This document shows, piece by piece, positions 44,758 to 57,584 of a stretch of DNA of 64,000 nt. The translations under genes were made by a program, and so were the position numbers. The notes under the pieces were generated by a model. The model was given only the letters and a program-made list of their open reading frames with translations, had not been told where the DNA came from and did not search any database. Each line of letters starts with the position of its first letter. Positions within the stretch are counted from its first letter, which is position 1. The DNA is from Gonocerus acuteangulatus. Taxonomy: Eukaryota; Arthropoda; Insecta; Hemiptera; Coreidae. The DNA lies in contig OX328123.1 of the NCBI GenBank assembly GCA_946811695.1, positions 41,075,764-41,139,763 on the forward strand. The letters run 5' to 3'.

Positions 44758-47270
44758 TGTTTTTTGGTTTGTTTTTACAAATAAAAAAATGTTAGTTTTT
44801 GTGTATTCTTTTTGCATTAAACATTTTTCCTAAAATTCTAATAATTGTTATAATTTAAAAAATAAATGGGTAATAAAAATTAGGTTTTTCATAAAATTGT
44901 TGTTAGAAAGTTGTAAAAGTAATCGTTTATCATTTAGTCGATTGTTTAGTCAATATTTTATTCAAAAGCCAGTCGGTTAATTAGTTAGTCTACCAGTCGT
45001 AAGCTAAGTCAATAAGTTGGTTATTTAGTAAAAACATTGGTTGGTTGTTAAATTATTCAGTCAACTCGTCAGCTGTTAAGTCGGACAGTACCTAGATTTT
45101 TGTTAAATATAACGAAAAAGTGTTGTTTCAAAATGAAATTACACATAAGATTAAAAAAAAAAAAACATATATCACAATATGATTAGTTCTGATATTAATA
45201 ACATTTATTTTTTCTCCTTTTGATGATAAAAGGTATATTCGAGAAGACCGGATCAACACATTGGTTCATGGTTATCATAAATTAACTGAGGCGAAAAAAA
45301 GATTAATTTAAAAAGTAAATTAAAAAAGAAAAAAAATATTAAACAAGAAGTTAACCACCACCTAAGTATTCTAGAAACCAAGCAGTCTTGTTCTCGAGAT
45401 TAGGTCTACGAGGCTATAAGCACTCGTAAAGCGTGAATAAGGGTCCCTGGCGTGGCTATAAACGCCCGTAAACCGTGAATGTCTGTGAATGAAGGTCCCT
45501 GGCGTGGCTATGAACGCCCGTAAACCATGTATGAATGAAGGTCCCTGGCGTGGCTATAAACGCCCGTAAACCATGTATGAATGAAGGTCCCTGGCGTGGC
45601 TATAAACGCCCGTAAACCACGAATAAAGGTCCCTGGCGTGGCTTTAAACGCCCGTAAACCACAGTACCTTTCTTGAGTTCTAGAGTTTTTCCCCTTCGAC
45701 GTATCTACACCTTGCCGTGGTTAAGGGGCTTAAGCTGCATGCCACCGAACTAAGAGAGATACATAAACTTTATTAGCAAATAAAATACCTTATTAAAAAT
45801 ATATCAAGATTTTAGTTCTGTACACTGATTATTTTATTATGTTAAGTCAAAGATGATGTACGTTTTCGTCTTTTAACATCACCAATCACCGAATAGAATA
45901 TATGATTGAAAACCCTGTTAAAAGCCCGAATTATGCCCATAAGTAAGTATTATTAACATTATTCATTTTTATATCTACTTTGTTTTAATTACCTGATTCA
46001 ATTTCTTCGACGTTTTTAGGCTAATTTTTGTAAAATTCGAATATGTGGCTTTAATTTTTTAATTTGTATAAAAATAGCAAGAATGGTCTGCCTTTTATTG
46101 TTTTATATACCCATCAGATATTCATAGAAGGTAGGCGTTTGGGTAGAAAAAACATTGTATAAGACCCCGTCCTCATTTAAATCTACTATTACTTGGATGC
46201 AATCACCATACTTCGTTTTTGTCTTCGCAAAACTAAACATTTTTCTCCTTTTTCAATTTCTCGATTCTTTTTTTTTAAATGAATAGACTCTTGAATTTAA
46301 CACACATGGACAACTTAAAAAAAAAAATAGACATATATTATAAAATTAGGGAATACATTTTATTTATTTATTTATTTATTTTTAACATTCTTTTTTGCTT
46401 AAATATATGTTTTAGTAAAAATAGTGTAAAGTTCGTTTCCTGTCTCACTATCCGGACATAAGATTGACTTATATCCTTTTTTTTCTTTTTTTTTTTTATT
46501 TATTGAGAGAACGAAACAAGATGATTTACTTGTTACGTGTATGAGTGGAGAAAGGTGAAACTTTTTTTTTTTTTAATTTTTTAAATAATTTAGAATGTTA
46601 GCAATGAGTTTTCTGTCCAGTGTAAGTAATGCGTATAAATCAATAGGTAAGTCGATGTATTTTCTTCCTTTCCAGTTTGTAAGTACGTGTTCAATTATTG
46701 GTTGAACGTTGCAAAGAGTATTAGTCAGTTTTTCACTTGTTTGTGTGTGTGTGTGTGCAATTAGTTACTAGCTGTGCCAGAGCAGATGTCAAAGTTAATT
46801 CGTTTTTTGTTTTTTTAGGAGAAGGTCCTTCCCTCTCCCATGTTAATTGCTTGATTATTTTAATTAAATATTTTCTTTAAAATTATTTTGAAAAAAGAAA
46901 ATCTGTTGAGTTGTGTAATCACTTGTTCTGTCGGAGTCGAATACGAGATTAGGCTCTCATCTAGTGCTTTATTTTTTAATTGTTGGATTTATTGAACAAA
47001 AGGTACAATTATATTTTAATATTTAATTATCATAACAATGAAATCTTTTTTCAATAAATTCTTGGTCGGTCTGCCATTGCAGAGGTAAGTTGTTGCAGAT
47101 CTAATCTAGCTGAAGACGTACAGGAGTAGATTCCTTGGTTCAAAGTTGTCAAGGTGTAGTAGTATAGGTCATGCGGGTTGAGCAAGAGCTAGATCCTAGG
47201 GCTGGGCGGGGTGGGGAAATCAAGGCGGGCGGGGGGCGAGGGCGGGGTTTAGCCCCGCATCTATGACTCA
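44758..47270 (+). mobile_element. Polymerase-less unit, U copy 2 plus terminal arm
   Basis: Repeats 41181-43699 with a shift of 3581 bp and very few differences. Together with the arm before it (43748-44757) it makes a 3.5-kb element consisting of left arm, U and right arm and lacking the whole polymerase, like an internal-deletion derivative. It contains the GC-rich tandem array (45410-45662) and the 45-codon minus frame (46103-46240). Confidence 0.85.
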
Positions 47271-47318
47271 TTGTCGAGATCTAATTAATCTGACCTCGTC
47301 GAACAAGTGTAACCACTA
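47271..47318. repeat. Junction 2 loop (48 nt), orientation 2; centre of the 17.3-kb palindrome
   Basis: Starts TTGTCGAGATC and ends GTGTAACCACTA. It is flanked by GCATCTATGACTCA on the left and TGAGTCAGAGATGC on the right. The arms extend about 8.6 kb each way (to 38652 and 55948). Confidence 0.92.
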
Positions 47319-49842
47319 TGAGTCAGAGATGCGGGGCTAAACCCCGCCCTCGCCCCCCGCCCGCCTTGATTTCCCCACCCCGCCCAGCACTAGGATCTAG
47401 CTCTTGCTCAACCCGCATGACCTATACTACTACACCTTGACAACTTTGAACCAAGGAATCTACTCCTGTACGTCTTCAGCTAGATTAGATCTGCAACAAC
47501 TTACCTCTGCAATGGCAGACCGACCAAGAATTTATTGAAAAAAGATTTCATTGTTATGATAATTAAATATTAAACTATAATTGTACCTTTTGTTCAATAA
47601 ATCCAACAATTAAAAAATAAAGCACTAGATGAGAGCCTAATCTCGTATTCGACTCCGACAGAACAAGTGATTACACAACTCAACAGATTTTCTTTTTTCA
47701 AAATAATTTTAAAGAAAATATTTAATTAAAATAATCAAGCAATAAACATGGGAGAGGGAAGGACCTTCTCCTAAAAAAACAAAAAACGAATTAACTTTGA
47801 CATCTGCTCTGGCACAGCTAGTAACTAATTGCACACACACACACACAAACAAGTGAAAAACTGACTAATACTCTTTGCAACGTTCAACCAATAATTGAAC
47901 ACGTACTTACAAACTGGAAAGGAAGAAAATACATCGACTTACCTATTGATTTATACGCATTACTTACACTGGACAGAAAACTCATTGCTAACATTCTAAA
48001 TTATTTAAAAAATTAAAAAAAAAAAAAAAAGAAAAAAGTTTCACCTTTCTCCACTCATACACGTAACAAGTAAATCATCTTGTTTCGTTCTCTCAATAAA
48101 TAAAAAAAAAAAAGAAAAAAAAGGATATAAGTCAATCTTATGTCCGGATAGTGAGACAGGAAACGAACTTTACACTATTTTTACTAAAACATATATTTAA
48201 GCAAAAAGGAATGTTAAAAATAAATAAATAAATAAATAAAATGTATTCCCTAATTTTATAATATATGTCTATTTTTTTTTTTAAGTTGTCCATGTGTGTT
48301 AAATTCAAGAGTCTATTCATTTAAAAAAAAAAGAATCGAGAAATTGAAAAAGGAGAAAAATGTTTAGTTTTGCGAAGACAAAAACGAAGTATGGTGATTG
48401 CATCCAAGTAATAGTAGATTTAAATGAGGACGGGGTCTTATACAATGTTTTTTCTACCCAAACGCCTACCTTCTATGAATATCTGATGGGTATATAAAAC
48501 AATAAAAGGCAGACCATTCTTGCTATTTTTATACAAATTAAAAAATTAAAGCCACATATTCGAATTTTACAAAAATTAGCCTAAAAACGTCGAAGAAATT
48601 GAATCAGGTAATTAAAACAAAGTAGATATAAAAATGAATAATGTTAATAATACTTACTTATGGGCATAATTCGGGCTTTTAACAGGGTTTTCAATCATAT
48701 ATTCTATTCGGTGATTGGTGATGTTAAAAGACGAAAACGTACATCATCTTTGACTTAACATAATACAATAATCAGTGTACAGAACTAAAATCATGATATA
48801 TTTTTAATAAGGTATTTTATTTGCTAATAAAGTTTATGTATCTCTCTTAGTTCGGTGGCATGCACCTTAAGCCCCTTAACCACGGCAAGGTGGAGATACG
48901 TCGAAGGGGAAAAACTCTAGAACTCAAGAAAGGTACTGTGGTTTACGGGCGTTTAAAGCCACGCCAGGGACCTTTATTCGTGGTTTACGGGCGTTTATAG
49001 CCACGCCAGGGACCTTCATTCATACATGGTTTACGGGCGTTTATAGCCACGCCAGGGACCTTCATTCATACATGGTTTACGGGCGTTCATAGCCACGCCA
49101 GGGACCTTCATTCACAGACATTCACGGTTTACGGGCGTTTATAGCCACGCCAGGGACCCTTATTCACGCTTTACGAGTGCTTATAGCCTCGTAGACCTAA
49201 TCTCGAGAACAAGACTGCTTGGTTTCTAGAATACTTAGGTGGTGGTTAACTTCTTGTTTAATATTTTTTTTCTTTTTTAATTTACTTTTTAAATTAATCT
49301 TTTTTTCGCCTCAGTTAATTTATGATAACCATGAACCAATGTGTTGATCCGGTCTTCTCGAATATACCTTTTATCATCAAAAGGAGAAAAAATAAATGTT
49401 ATTAATATCAGAACTAATCATATTGTGATATATGTTTTTTTTTTTTTAATCTTATGTGTAATTTCATTTTGAAACAACACTTTTTCGTTATATTTAACAA
49501 AAATCTAGGTACTGTCCGACTTAACAGCTGACGAGTTGACTGAATAATTTAACAACCAACCAATGTTTTTACTAAATAACCAACTTATTGACTTAGCTTA
49601 CGACTGGTAGACTAACTAATTAACCGACTGGCTTTTGAATAAAATATTGACTAAACAATCGACTAAATGATAAACGATTACTTTTACAACTTTCTAACAA
49701 CAATTTTATGAAAAACCTAATTTTTATTACCCATTTATTTTTTAAATTATAACAATTATTAGAATTTTAGGAAAAATGTTTAATGCAAAAAGAATACACA
49801 AAAACTAACATTTTTTTATTTGTAAAAACAAACCAAAAAACA
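47319..49842 (-). mobile_element. Polymerase-less unit, inverted (terminal arm plus U)
   Basis: Reverse complement of 44758-47270. Contains the tandem array at 48938-49190 (minus) and the 45-codon frame at 48360-48497 (plus), plus a 32-codon frame at 48660-48758 (MGIIRAFNRVFNH...VKRRKRT). At about 49842 it passes into another terminal arm in plus orientation, the mirror of the join at 44757. Confidence 0.85.
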
Positions 49843-50852
49843 ATTCTTCTTTTTTTTTAAATGAATAGACTCTTGAATTTAACACACATGGACAACTTAA
49901 AAAAAAAAATAGACATATATTATAAAATTAGGGAATACATTTTATTTATTTATTTATTTATTTTTAACATTCTTTTTTGCTTAAATATATGTTTTAGTAA
50001 AAATAGTGTAAAGTTCGTTTCCTGTCTCACTATCCGGACATAAGATTGACTTATATCCTTTTTTTTCTTTTTTTTTTTTATTTATTGAGAGAACGAAACA
50101 AGATGATTTACTTGTTACGTGTATGAGTGGAGAAAGGTGAAACTTTTTTTTTTTTTAATTTTTTAAATAATTTAGAATGTTAGCAATGAGTTTTCTGTCC
50201 AGTGTAAGTAATGCGTATAAATCAATAGGTAAGTCGATGTATTTTCTTCCTTTCCAGTTTGTAAGTACGTGTTCAATTATTGGTTGAACGTTGCAAAGAA
50301 TATTAGTCAGTTTTTCACTTGTTTGTGTGTGTGTGTGTGCAATTAGTTACTAGCTGTGCCAGAGCAGATGTCAAAGTTAATTCGTTTTTTGTTTTTTTAG
50401 GAGAAGGTCCTTCCCTCTCCCATGTTAATTGCTTGATTATTTTAATTAAATATTTTCTTTAAAATTATTTTGAAAAAAGAAAATCTGTTGAGTTGTGTAA
50501 TCACTTGTTCTGTCGGAGTCGAATACGAGATTAGGCTCTCATCTAGTGCTTTATTTTTTAATTGTTGGATTTATTGAACAAAAGGTACAATTATATTTTA
50601 ATATTTAATTATCATAACAATGAAATCTTTTTTCAATAAATTCTTGGTCGGTCTGCCATTGCAGAGGTAAGTTGTTGCAGATCTAATCTAGCTGAAGACG
50701 TACAGGAGTAGATTCCTTGGTTCAAAGTTGTCAAGGTGTAGTAGTATAGGTCATGCGGGTTGAGCAAGAGCTAGATCCTAGGGCTGGGCGGGGTGGGGAA
50801 ATCAAGGCGGGCGGGGGGCGAGGGCGGGGTTTAGCCCCGCATCTATGACTCA
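49843..50852 (+). repeat. Terminal inverted-repeat arm T, junction 3 left
   Basis: Mirror of 43748-44757 and a 3582-bp direct repeat of the arm at about 46268-47270. It carries the same variant bases as that arm (TATTTT, TTAATTGC, TAGGGCTGGG). Confidence 0.9.
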
Positions 50853-50900
50853 TTGTCGAGATCTAATTAATCTGACCTCGTCGAACAAGTGTAACCACTA
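50853..50900. repeat. Junction 3 loop (48 nt), orientation 2
   Basis: Identical to the loop at 47271-47318 and the reverse complement of that at 43700-43747. Confidence 0.9.
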
Positions 50901-53423
50901 TGAGTCAGAGATGCGGGGCTAAACCCCGCCCTCGCCCCCCGCCCGCCTTGATTTCCCCACCCCGCCCAGCACTAGGATCTAGCTCTTGCTCAACCCGCAT
51001 GACCTATACTACTACACCTTGACAACTTTGAACCAAGGAATCTACTCCTGTACGTCTTCAGCTAGATTAGATCTGCAACAACTTACCTCTGCAATGGCAG
51101 ACCGACCAAGAATTTATTGAAAAAAGATTTCATTGTTATGATAATTAAATATTAAACTATAATTGTACCTTTTGTTCAATAAATCCAACAATTAAAAAAT
51201 AAAGCACTAGATGAGAGCCTAATCTCGTATTCGACTCCGACAGAACAAGTGATTACACAACTCAACAGATTTTCTTTTTTCAAAATAATTTTAAAGAAAA
51301 TATTTAATTAAAATAATCAAGCAATAAACATGGGAGAGGGAAGGACCTTCTCCTAAAAAAACAAAAAACGAATTAACTTTGACATCTGCTCTGGCACAGC
51401 TAGTAACTAATTGCACACACACACACACAAACAAGTGAAAAACTGACTAATACTCTTTGCAACGTTCAACCAATAATTGAACACGTACTTACAAACTGGA
51501 AAGGAAGAAAATACATCGACTTACCTATTGATTTATACGCATTACTTACACTGGACAGAAAACTCATTGCTAACATTCTAAATTATTTAAAAAATTAAAA
51601 AAAAAAAAAAAAGAAAAAAGTTTCACCTTTCTCCACTCATACACGTAACAAGTAAATCATCTTGTTTCGTTCTCTCAATAAATAAAAAAAAAAAAGAAAA
51701 AAAAGGATATAAGTCAATCTTATGTCCGGATAGTGAGACAGGAAACGAACTTTACACTATTTTTACTAAAACATATATTTAAGCAAAAAGGAATGTTAAA
51801 AATAAATAAATAAATAAATAAAATGTATTCCCTAATTTTATAATATATGTCTATTTTTTTTTTAAGTTGTCCATGTGTGTTAAATTCAAGAGTCTATTCA
51901 TTTAAAAAAAAAAGAATCGAGAAATTGAAAAAGGAGAAAAATGTTTAGTTTTGCGAAGACAAAAACGAAGTATGGTGATTGCATCCAAGTAATAGTAGAT
52001 TTAAATGAGGACGGGGTCTTATACAATGTTTTTTCTACCCAAACGCCTACCTTCTATGAATATCTGATGGGTATATAAAACAATAAAAGGCAGACCATTC
52101 TTGCTATTTTTATACAAATTAAAAAATTAAAGCCACATATTCGAATTTTACAAAAATTAGCCTAAAAACGTCGAAGAAATTGAATCAGGTAATTAAAACA
52201 AAGTAGATATAAAAATGAATAATGTTAATAATACTTACTTATGGGCATAATTCGGGCTTTTAACAGGGTTTTCAATCATATATTCTATTCGGTGATTGGT
52301 GATGTTAAAAGACGAAAACGTACATCATCTTTGACTTAACATAATACAATAATCAGTGTACAGAACTAAAATCATGATATATTTTTAATAAGGTATTTTA
52401 TTTGCTAATAAAGTTTATGTATCTCTCTTAGTTCGGTGGCATGCACCTTAAGCCCCTTAACCACGGCAAGGTGGAGATACGTCGAAGGGGAAAAACTCTA
52501 GAACTCAAGAAAGGTACTGTGGTTTACGGGCGTTTAAAGCCACGCCAGGGACCTTTATTCGTGGTTTACGGGCGTTTATAGCCACGCCAGGGACCTTCAT
52601 TCATACATGGTTTACGGGCGTTTATAGCCACGCCAGGGACCTTCATTCATACATGGTTTACGGGCGTTCATAGCCACGCCAGGGACCTTCATTCACAGAC
52701 ATTCACGGTTTACGGGCGTTTATAGCCACGCCAGGGACCCTTATTCACGCTTTACGAGTGCTTATAGCCTCGTAGACCTAATCTCGAGAACAAGACTGCT
52801 TGGTTTCTAGAATACTTAGGTGGTGGTTAACTTCTTGTTTAATATTTTTTTTCTTTTTTAATTTACTTTTTAAATTAATCTTTTTTTCGCCTCAGTTAAT
52901 TTATGATAACCATGAACCAATGTGTTGATCCGGTCTTCTCGAATATACCTTTTATCATCAAAAGGAGAAAAAATAAATGTTATTAATATCAGAACTAATC
53001 ATATTGTGATATATGTTTTTTTTTTTTTAATCTTATGTGTAATTTCATTTTGAAACAACACTTTTTCGTTATATTTAACAAAAATCTAGGTACTGTCCGA
53101 CTTAACAGCTGACGAGTTGACTGAATAATTTAACAACCAACCAATGTTTTTACTAAATAACCAACTTATTGACTTAGCTTACGACTGGTAGACTAACTAA
53201 TTAACCGACTGGCTTTTGAATAAAATATTGACTAAACAATCGACTAAATGATAAACGATTACTTTTACAACTTTCTAACAACGATTTTATGAAAAACCTA
53301 ATTTTTATTACCCATTTATTTTTTAAATTATAACAATTATTAGAATTTTAGGAAAAATGTTTAATGCAAAAAGAATACACAAAAACTAACATTTTTTTAT
53401 TTGTAAAAACAAACCAAAAAACA
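50901..53423 (-). mobile_element. Terminal arm plus region U of the inverted polymerase copy
   Basis: Reverse complement of 41181-43699, with the tandem array at 52519-52771 and the 45-codon frame at 51941-52078. Unlike 49842, the U region here continues through AAACAACAACAAACATATAT into the true 3' flank of the polymerase gene (53424-53610). Confidence 0.9.
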
Positions 53424-53610
53424 ACAACAAACATATATTTTACAAACATTATTTAACACAATTTTTTACTGGAATACATTGCATTGGTAAAACATGTTCA
53501 ATTCGTAGTTAAAATACAGTAGAAATGCGAAGATCTACAAAATAAATAAGTACATAGTAAAACATAAATAATAAACAAATGGTTGATAATTGAAACATTG
53601 CTCTGTCCTA

Positions 53611-55948
53611 TTATTTCTTCTCATCCGTGTGATCCAACGGCGTGAATCCGATTGCTCTTGTTGTTATTCCATCTGCCATTATAACACGCTTGTCGTCGAA
53701 TGGAGAAAGCGATAGTTTGTTGATTTCATAAGTAGCAATGTCATTTGTTTTAGTCATTATAACATTCATTGGAGTAAACACAGATTTTCCAGAAAATAAG
53801 CAATTAACGTAGTCGTCAAATCCTAAAAATCGTTCTAAAGAACTTTTTTTCACTCCTTTTGCTTTTTTAATAATTGATTTATCAATTTTTAATGCATACA
53901 TTTTGGCTCTTAATCCGACAAAGGCTGTTATTATTTTTCCCTGAGCTTCGTCTTTAAATTTTCCCAAGACCTTTTTATTTAGAGCAGAATAACATGGGTG
54001 ATCAGTAGGATAGTCTGAAGTGTCAAGAAAATCAGCAAAATGTAATTTATCTTCAAAAATGTCTTCTGTTTGTATGAGGTGTATAAATGAATCCGTATCG
54101 GTATACATTACCTTTAGACGTTCATTACCGTAAAATGGAAGAAGAACGTCATAATGGTACTGATACATAAGTGTTTTCGAAATATCTAGAATGCACATCC
54201 CTATGTATATAGGCTTATCATAAATAATGTTTCTTTTTGCTAGATGCACACCGACTAAATTGGAGCCATATATTGTTCTATCGATAAATGTAGGTTTAGC
54301 TATAAGCTTTTCTAATTGTTTCGCATTAGTTACAAGACGAATATCCATTCTTTTTCTTAGGCTTTCCATTGTTTTTCCAAATATTGCATTGTTGTATAAC
54401 TTATAAAGATCTTTTTCGAAATCGTTTCTAGCTGATTTTCTGAGATTATTGTTGTATTCGACGTACATTCTGAGCCATGGAGATTGCTGAAATTTAAGGG
54501 CTCTATGTATTTTAATTAATTTTAACCCATGGTCCAAAGCTTGTTTTAAACACATATAATGAACAACATAGTGTTTTCTACTTCCCAAGTGAGGGATTAG
54601 TTTTCTGAAGGGTGAGCCAGGTGGGGTAATAGATTCAGGAAGAAATGGAAAATCACTATGTGTTTTGTGAAGTGATTCTGGGTAGACAATGTCAACTTCT
54701 AATATGTATCCGTTTTGGTCGTCTTCTTTCATTTTTGACAAATCTATATTTGCAGGATCCACCCACCGAAAGCCTCCAAAAGGAAGGAAGTGACACATAG
54801 CCCATCCATATTGGTTATTAGCATCTTCGTAAGTTATAAACTGAGACGGTCTCTTTTTGTCATATCCCTCAAGGTATTTATTATTAGCTTTGCCATATCT
54901 GTGAGATACTTGACATATGCCTCCTCTGATACCAGATTCAATCATTAAGAGCTGTTCGTAGTCTTGAAGGAGTTCCAGCTCTATATTAGTGTATTTGAGC
55001 ATTGCATCCCAAGCTAGTCCCGGCAATGTAAAGTAATGAGCGGGATCAAGTGAATGCGATTTAAGGGTACTGCTCCTGAATGTTTCAAACACATCTGCCA
55101 AAAGGAGCACGTCCATAAGAAGGTATAAATCACTGTATTCACCCAGTGTAGAAATGTTAAACCTTTGCCAAATCATCTCAGCGTGAGAGTAATCCTCATC
55201 AGTAATATTGCATTGATTTAATTTATTAAAAAAATATTCCTGCTTGGGTAATGCTGTCTCTTCTAACTTTTCCCATGAATCTACGTAATCATAGGGGAAA
55301 ATGCCTTTTCGACTTACAAGCTCTGCGTTTTCGAGTCCTAAATACTTGACTGTTTCAGGAAGGCTGGGCAAATTTTTAACTAGTTTCTCTAAACTAGAGG
55401 ATAAGAATCGGAAAGAATCAATAAACCTCAGTTGAACTTTCCCAACATATTTGCTAAAAGAGATATACTTTTCTTCAGAATGTGGTATAACTTCAACCCT
55501 TTCTTCATCGTACCCAAGTTGTTTTACAATGTAATGTGCGTCATAAGCACTTAGATTGTGTATAATAACAGGTATAAAATTAGGTGTTTTGCACTTTAAA
55601 TTGCAATTGTTGTGTGCACTTCCTCTGTAGTGTCCTGTTATGTAGCAATGGTCTTTAACTTTCCATTTTTTTTCTGAAAAGCCTCTCTCACATAAGTAGC
55701 ACTTTTCCGATTTTAGATATTCAAGTTCCTGTTCTTCCGAGAGTTCATGTATAGGCTCGTTGAACTTATAAATGCGTGATATTTCTTCAGCAATTTCTTT
55801 TAGCTGACTCATAAATGTTTCAGCAGTATTGGCTCCTCTATAAATGATCGGCTTTGTTGGCAGCGAAGTTTTAATATTTTCCATCGAGTTTATACTTTTT
55901 ACATAAATTGCATAGCTCATTGGGATATGATTTTGATATGGTAATGTA
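53611..55948 (-). pseudogene. Second copy of the DNA polymerase, N-terminally truncated
   Basis: Starting from the TLPYQNH stretch it matches the plus-strand copy from about residue 454 to the stop at 1232. It therefore lacks the zinc fingers and exonuclease motif I but keeps the endonuclease-VII-like module, exonuclease motifs II and III, and polymerase motifs A, B and C. Only two amino-acid differences were noticed: S(R/L)PTK near residue 480 and DHCH to DHCY (residue 556 of the full copy), next to the nuclease's active-site His. Beyond 55948 come about 10 unrelated bases and then R-family sequence. The longer open frame with MLLLLGGGC at its start is an accident of that junction. Confidence 0.9.
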
Positions 55949-55957
55949 CATCCTCCT

Positions 55958-57382
55958 CCTAGAAGCAATAACAAAATAACAAGAAATAAAAACAGACAAA
56001 AAGAACCGTATAAATAAACGAAATCAATTATCGTTTATCAAACTTCTGAGTTATATGTACTTATTTCTCCGTTTGACATCGCCTAATCAAATCTTTCTTC
56101 AGAACCTGTTTTCTAGAGCATTTAGTAAGCTTTCGAATGGTAACCTTTCGCTTCCCAAGATTGTCAACGGTTTTCGAGATACTAACGAAAGTATAAAAGG
56201 TTACCAAAACTTTTCTTGTCTGTTAATAAAATATTTTATTCTAACCCATCCTTAACTCCAAACGTAACCAAAATTTCAACATATTAGTTTTGATAAAATT
56301 CGAACTTGCAGAAAATGTTTCAACTGAATCCCATAATTCTAAGTACCAAAATGAAAGACAAAAAGAACAGTTCGAATAAGCGAAATCAATTACTTAAAAG
56401 TTTTAAGCACTTATTTCTCCGATTGACATCGCTTATTCAAAACTTTCTTTAGAACCTTTCTTGTAGACCATTTAGTAATCTTTCGAATGGTAACCTTTCG
56501 CTTCCCAAGATTTTCAACCGTTTTCGAGATATTAAGAAATTATACGAAGTTCCCAAAACTTTTTATTATTTCTGACAACAGAAAATTGGTCTCATTTTAC
56601 CTATCCTGTTTTACACACACATAAATTTTCCTTACAAATACAACATAAGAAATTACAAAAATAAAAAGCAATAAAAAACCAAGGGAAAGAGACAAAAATT
56701 ACAAAAAGAACGACAAAAACCCGTTCATAAGAACAAAACAGACGTATTTGAAGTTTTATGCACTTATTTCTCAGATTGACATAACCTAATCAAAAATAGT
56801 TTTAGAATCATTTTTGTAGAGAATTTAGTAAGCTTTCAAATAGTTTTAATCCACTTACCACGATTTCCCAACCGTGTTCGAGATATTAATGAAAGTATAC
56901 GAAGTTTCCAAAACTTTTCATGTCTGTTCATAAAATATTTTATTCTAACCCTTCCTTAACTCCAAACGTAACATAACTTTCAACATATTAGTTTTAATGA
57001 AAGTAGAACATGCAGATAATGTTTCAACTGAATCCCGTTATTCGAAGTACCCAAACCAAAAACGGTATTCAAAAACTATTTTTCCAATTTTCTCGACAAC
57101 GGTTAAAGCTATCGCCTTGAAAATGGTTTCATTCGTTTTCCTAGCCCAAGAAGCCTATAAAACGAGTACTTACAAGCTTATGAACTCAAAAACGTAAGCG
57201 TTAAGATTTTTTATGCGCGAATTTCGCCCCAAACGCCATCTTCCAGTGGGCGGATTTTGCTGGTTAACGAACTTGACCTTTCAAATTGGACGACAGATTT
57301 TTGTACCAAATTTCATCAAAATCGGACCATTCGTCTTCTACCTAGAGAGCGAACAGACAAATATATATATATGTATATATAA

Positions 57383-57445
<63 letters not shown>

Positions 57446-57584
57446 AATTTGAACCACCGTTATTTTCGGTTTCTAGGGGTTCTGAAACGCGAAATTTTCT
57501 AGTCGGCACTTCCGGATTGTTTCATTGTATCAACCTTATAAGCGGGGTTCCTCCCTATGGGGGAGGGAGGAACCGTGCTAAAAA
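55958..57584 (+). mobile_element. R-family element subtype A, left end missing
   Basis: Begins inside the R body (AATAACAAGAAATAAAAACA), runs through two or three block repeats, the (TA)n array (57360-57440) and the ACAAATTTGAACC tract, and ends at the hairpin and AACCGTGCTAAAA. Its left end is the right breakpoint of the central inverted repeat. Confidence 0.78.

Larger units (their letters stand above)
38652..55948. repeat. 17.3-kb inverted repeat containing both polymerase copies
   Basis: Positions in the two arms sum to about 94,600 throughout: polymerase stops 40989/53611, short frames 44739/49861 and 44557/50043, arm ends 38652/55948. Arms are nearly identical, with scattered substitutions and homopolymer length changes. 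The outer left part (36668-38651) has no partner on the right. Confidence 0.93.

Noticed and set aside
44557..50043. A 60-codon frame (MNRLLNLTHMDNL...) repeated four times in the terminal arms
   Set aside because: It is AT-rich low-complexity sequence, its frame depends on homopolymer length, and it is already broken in the arm at 42.7 kb. Its recurrence is explained by arm duplication.
38652..55948. Explaining the large palindrome as a missed sequencing adapter or simple assembly reflection
   Set aside because: The centre is a 48-nt genomic loop found twice elsewhere, not an adapter. The arms differ at specific sites, and three junctions and two breakpoints exist. An assembly problem is still possible and is listed as a test, but the sequence itself argues against a simple reflection.
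36668..55948. Calling the central element a Polinton/Maverick
   Set aside because: The polymerase is related, but no integrase, packaging ATPase, protease gene or capsid gene, and no 6-bp target duplication, is visible. The polymerase alone is insufficient for the assignment.
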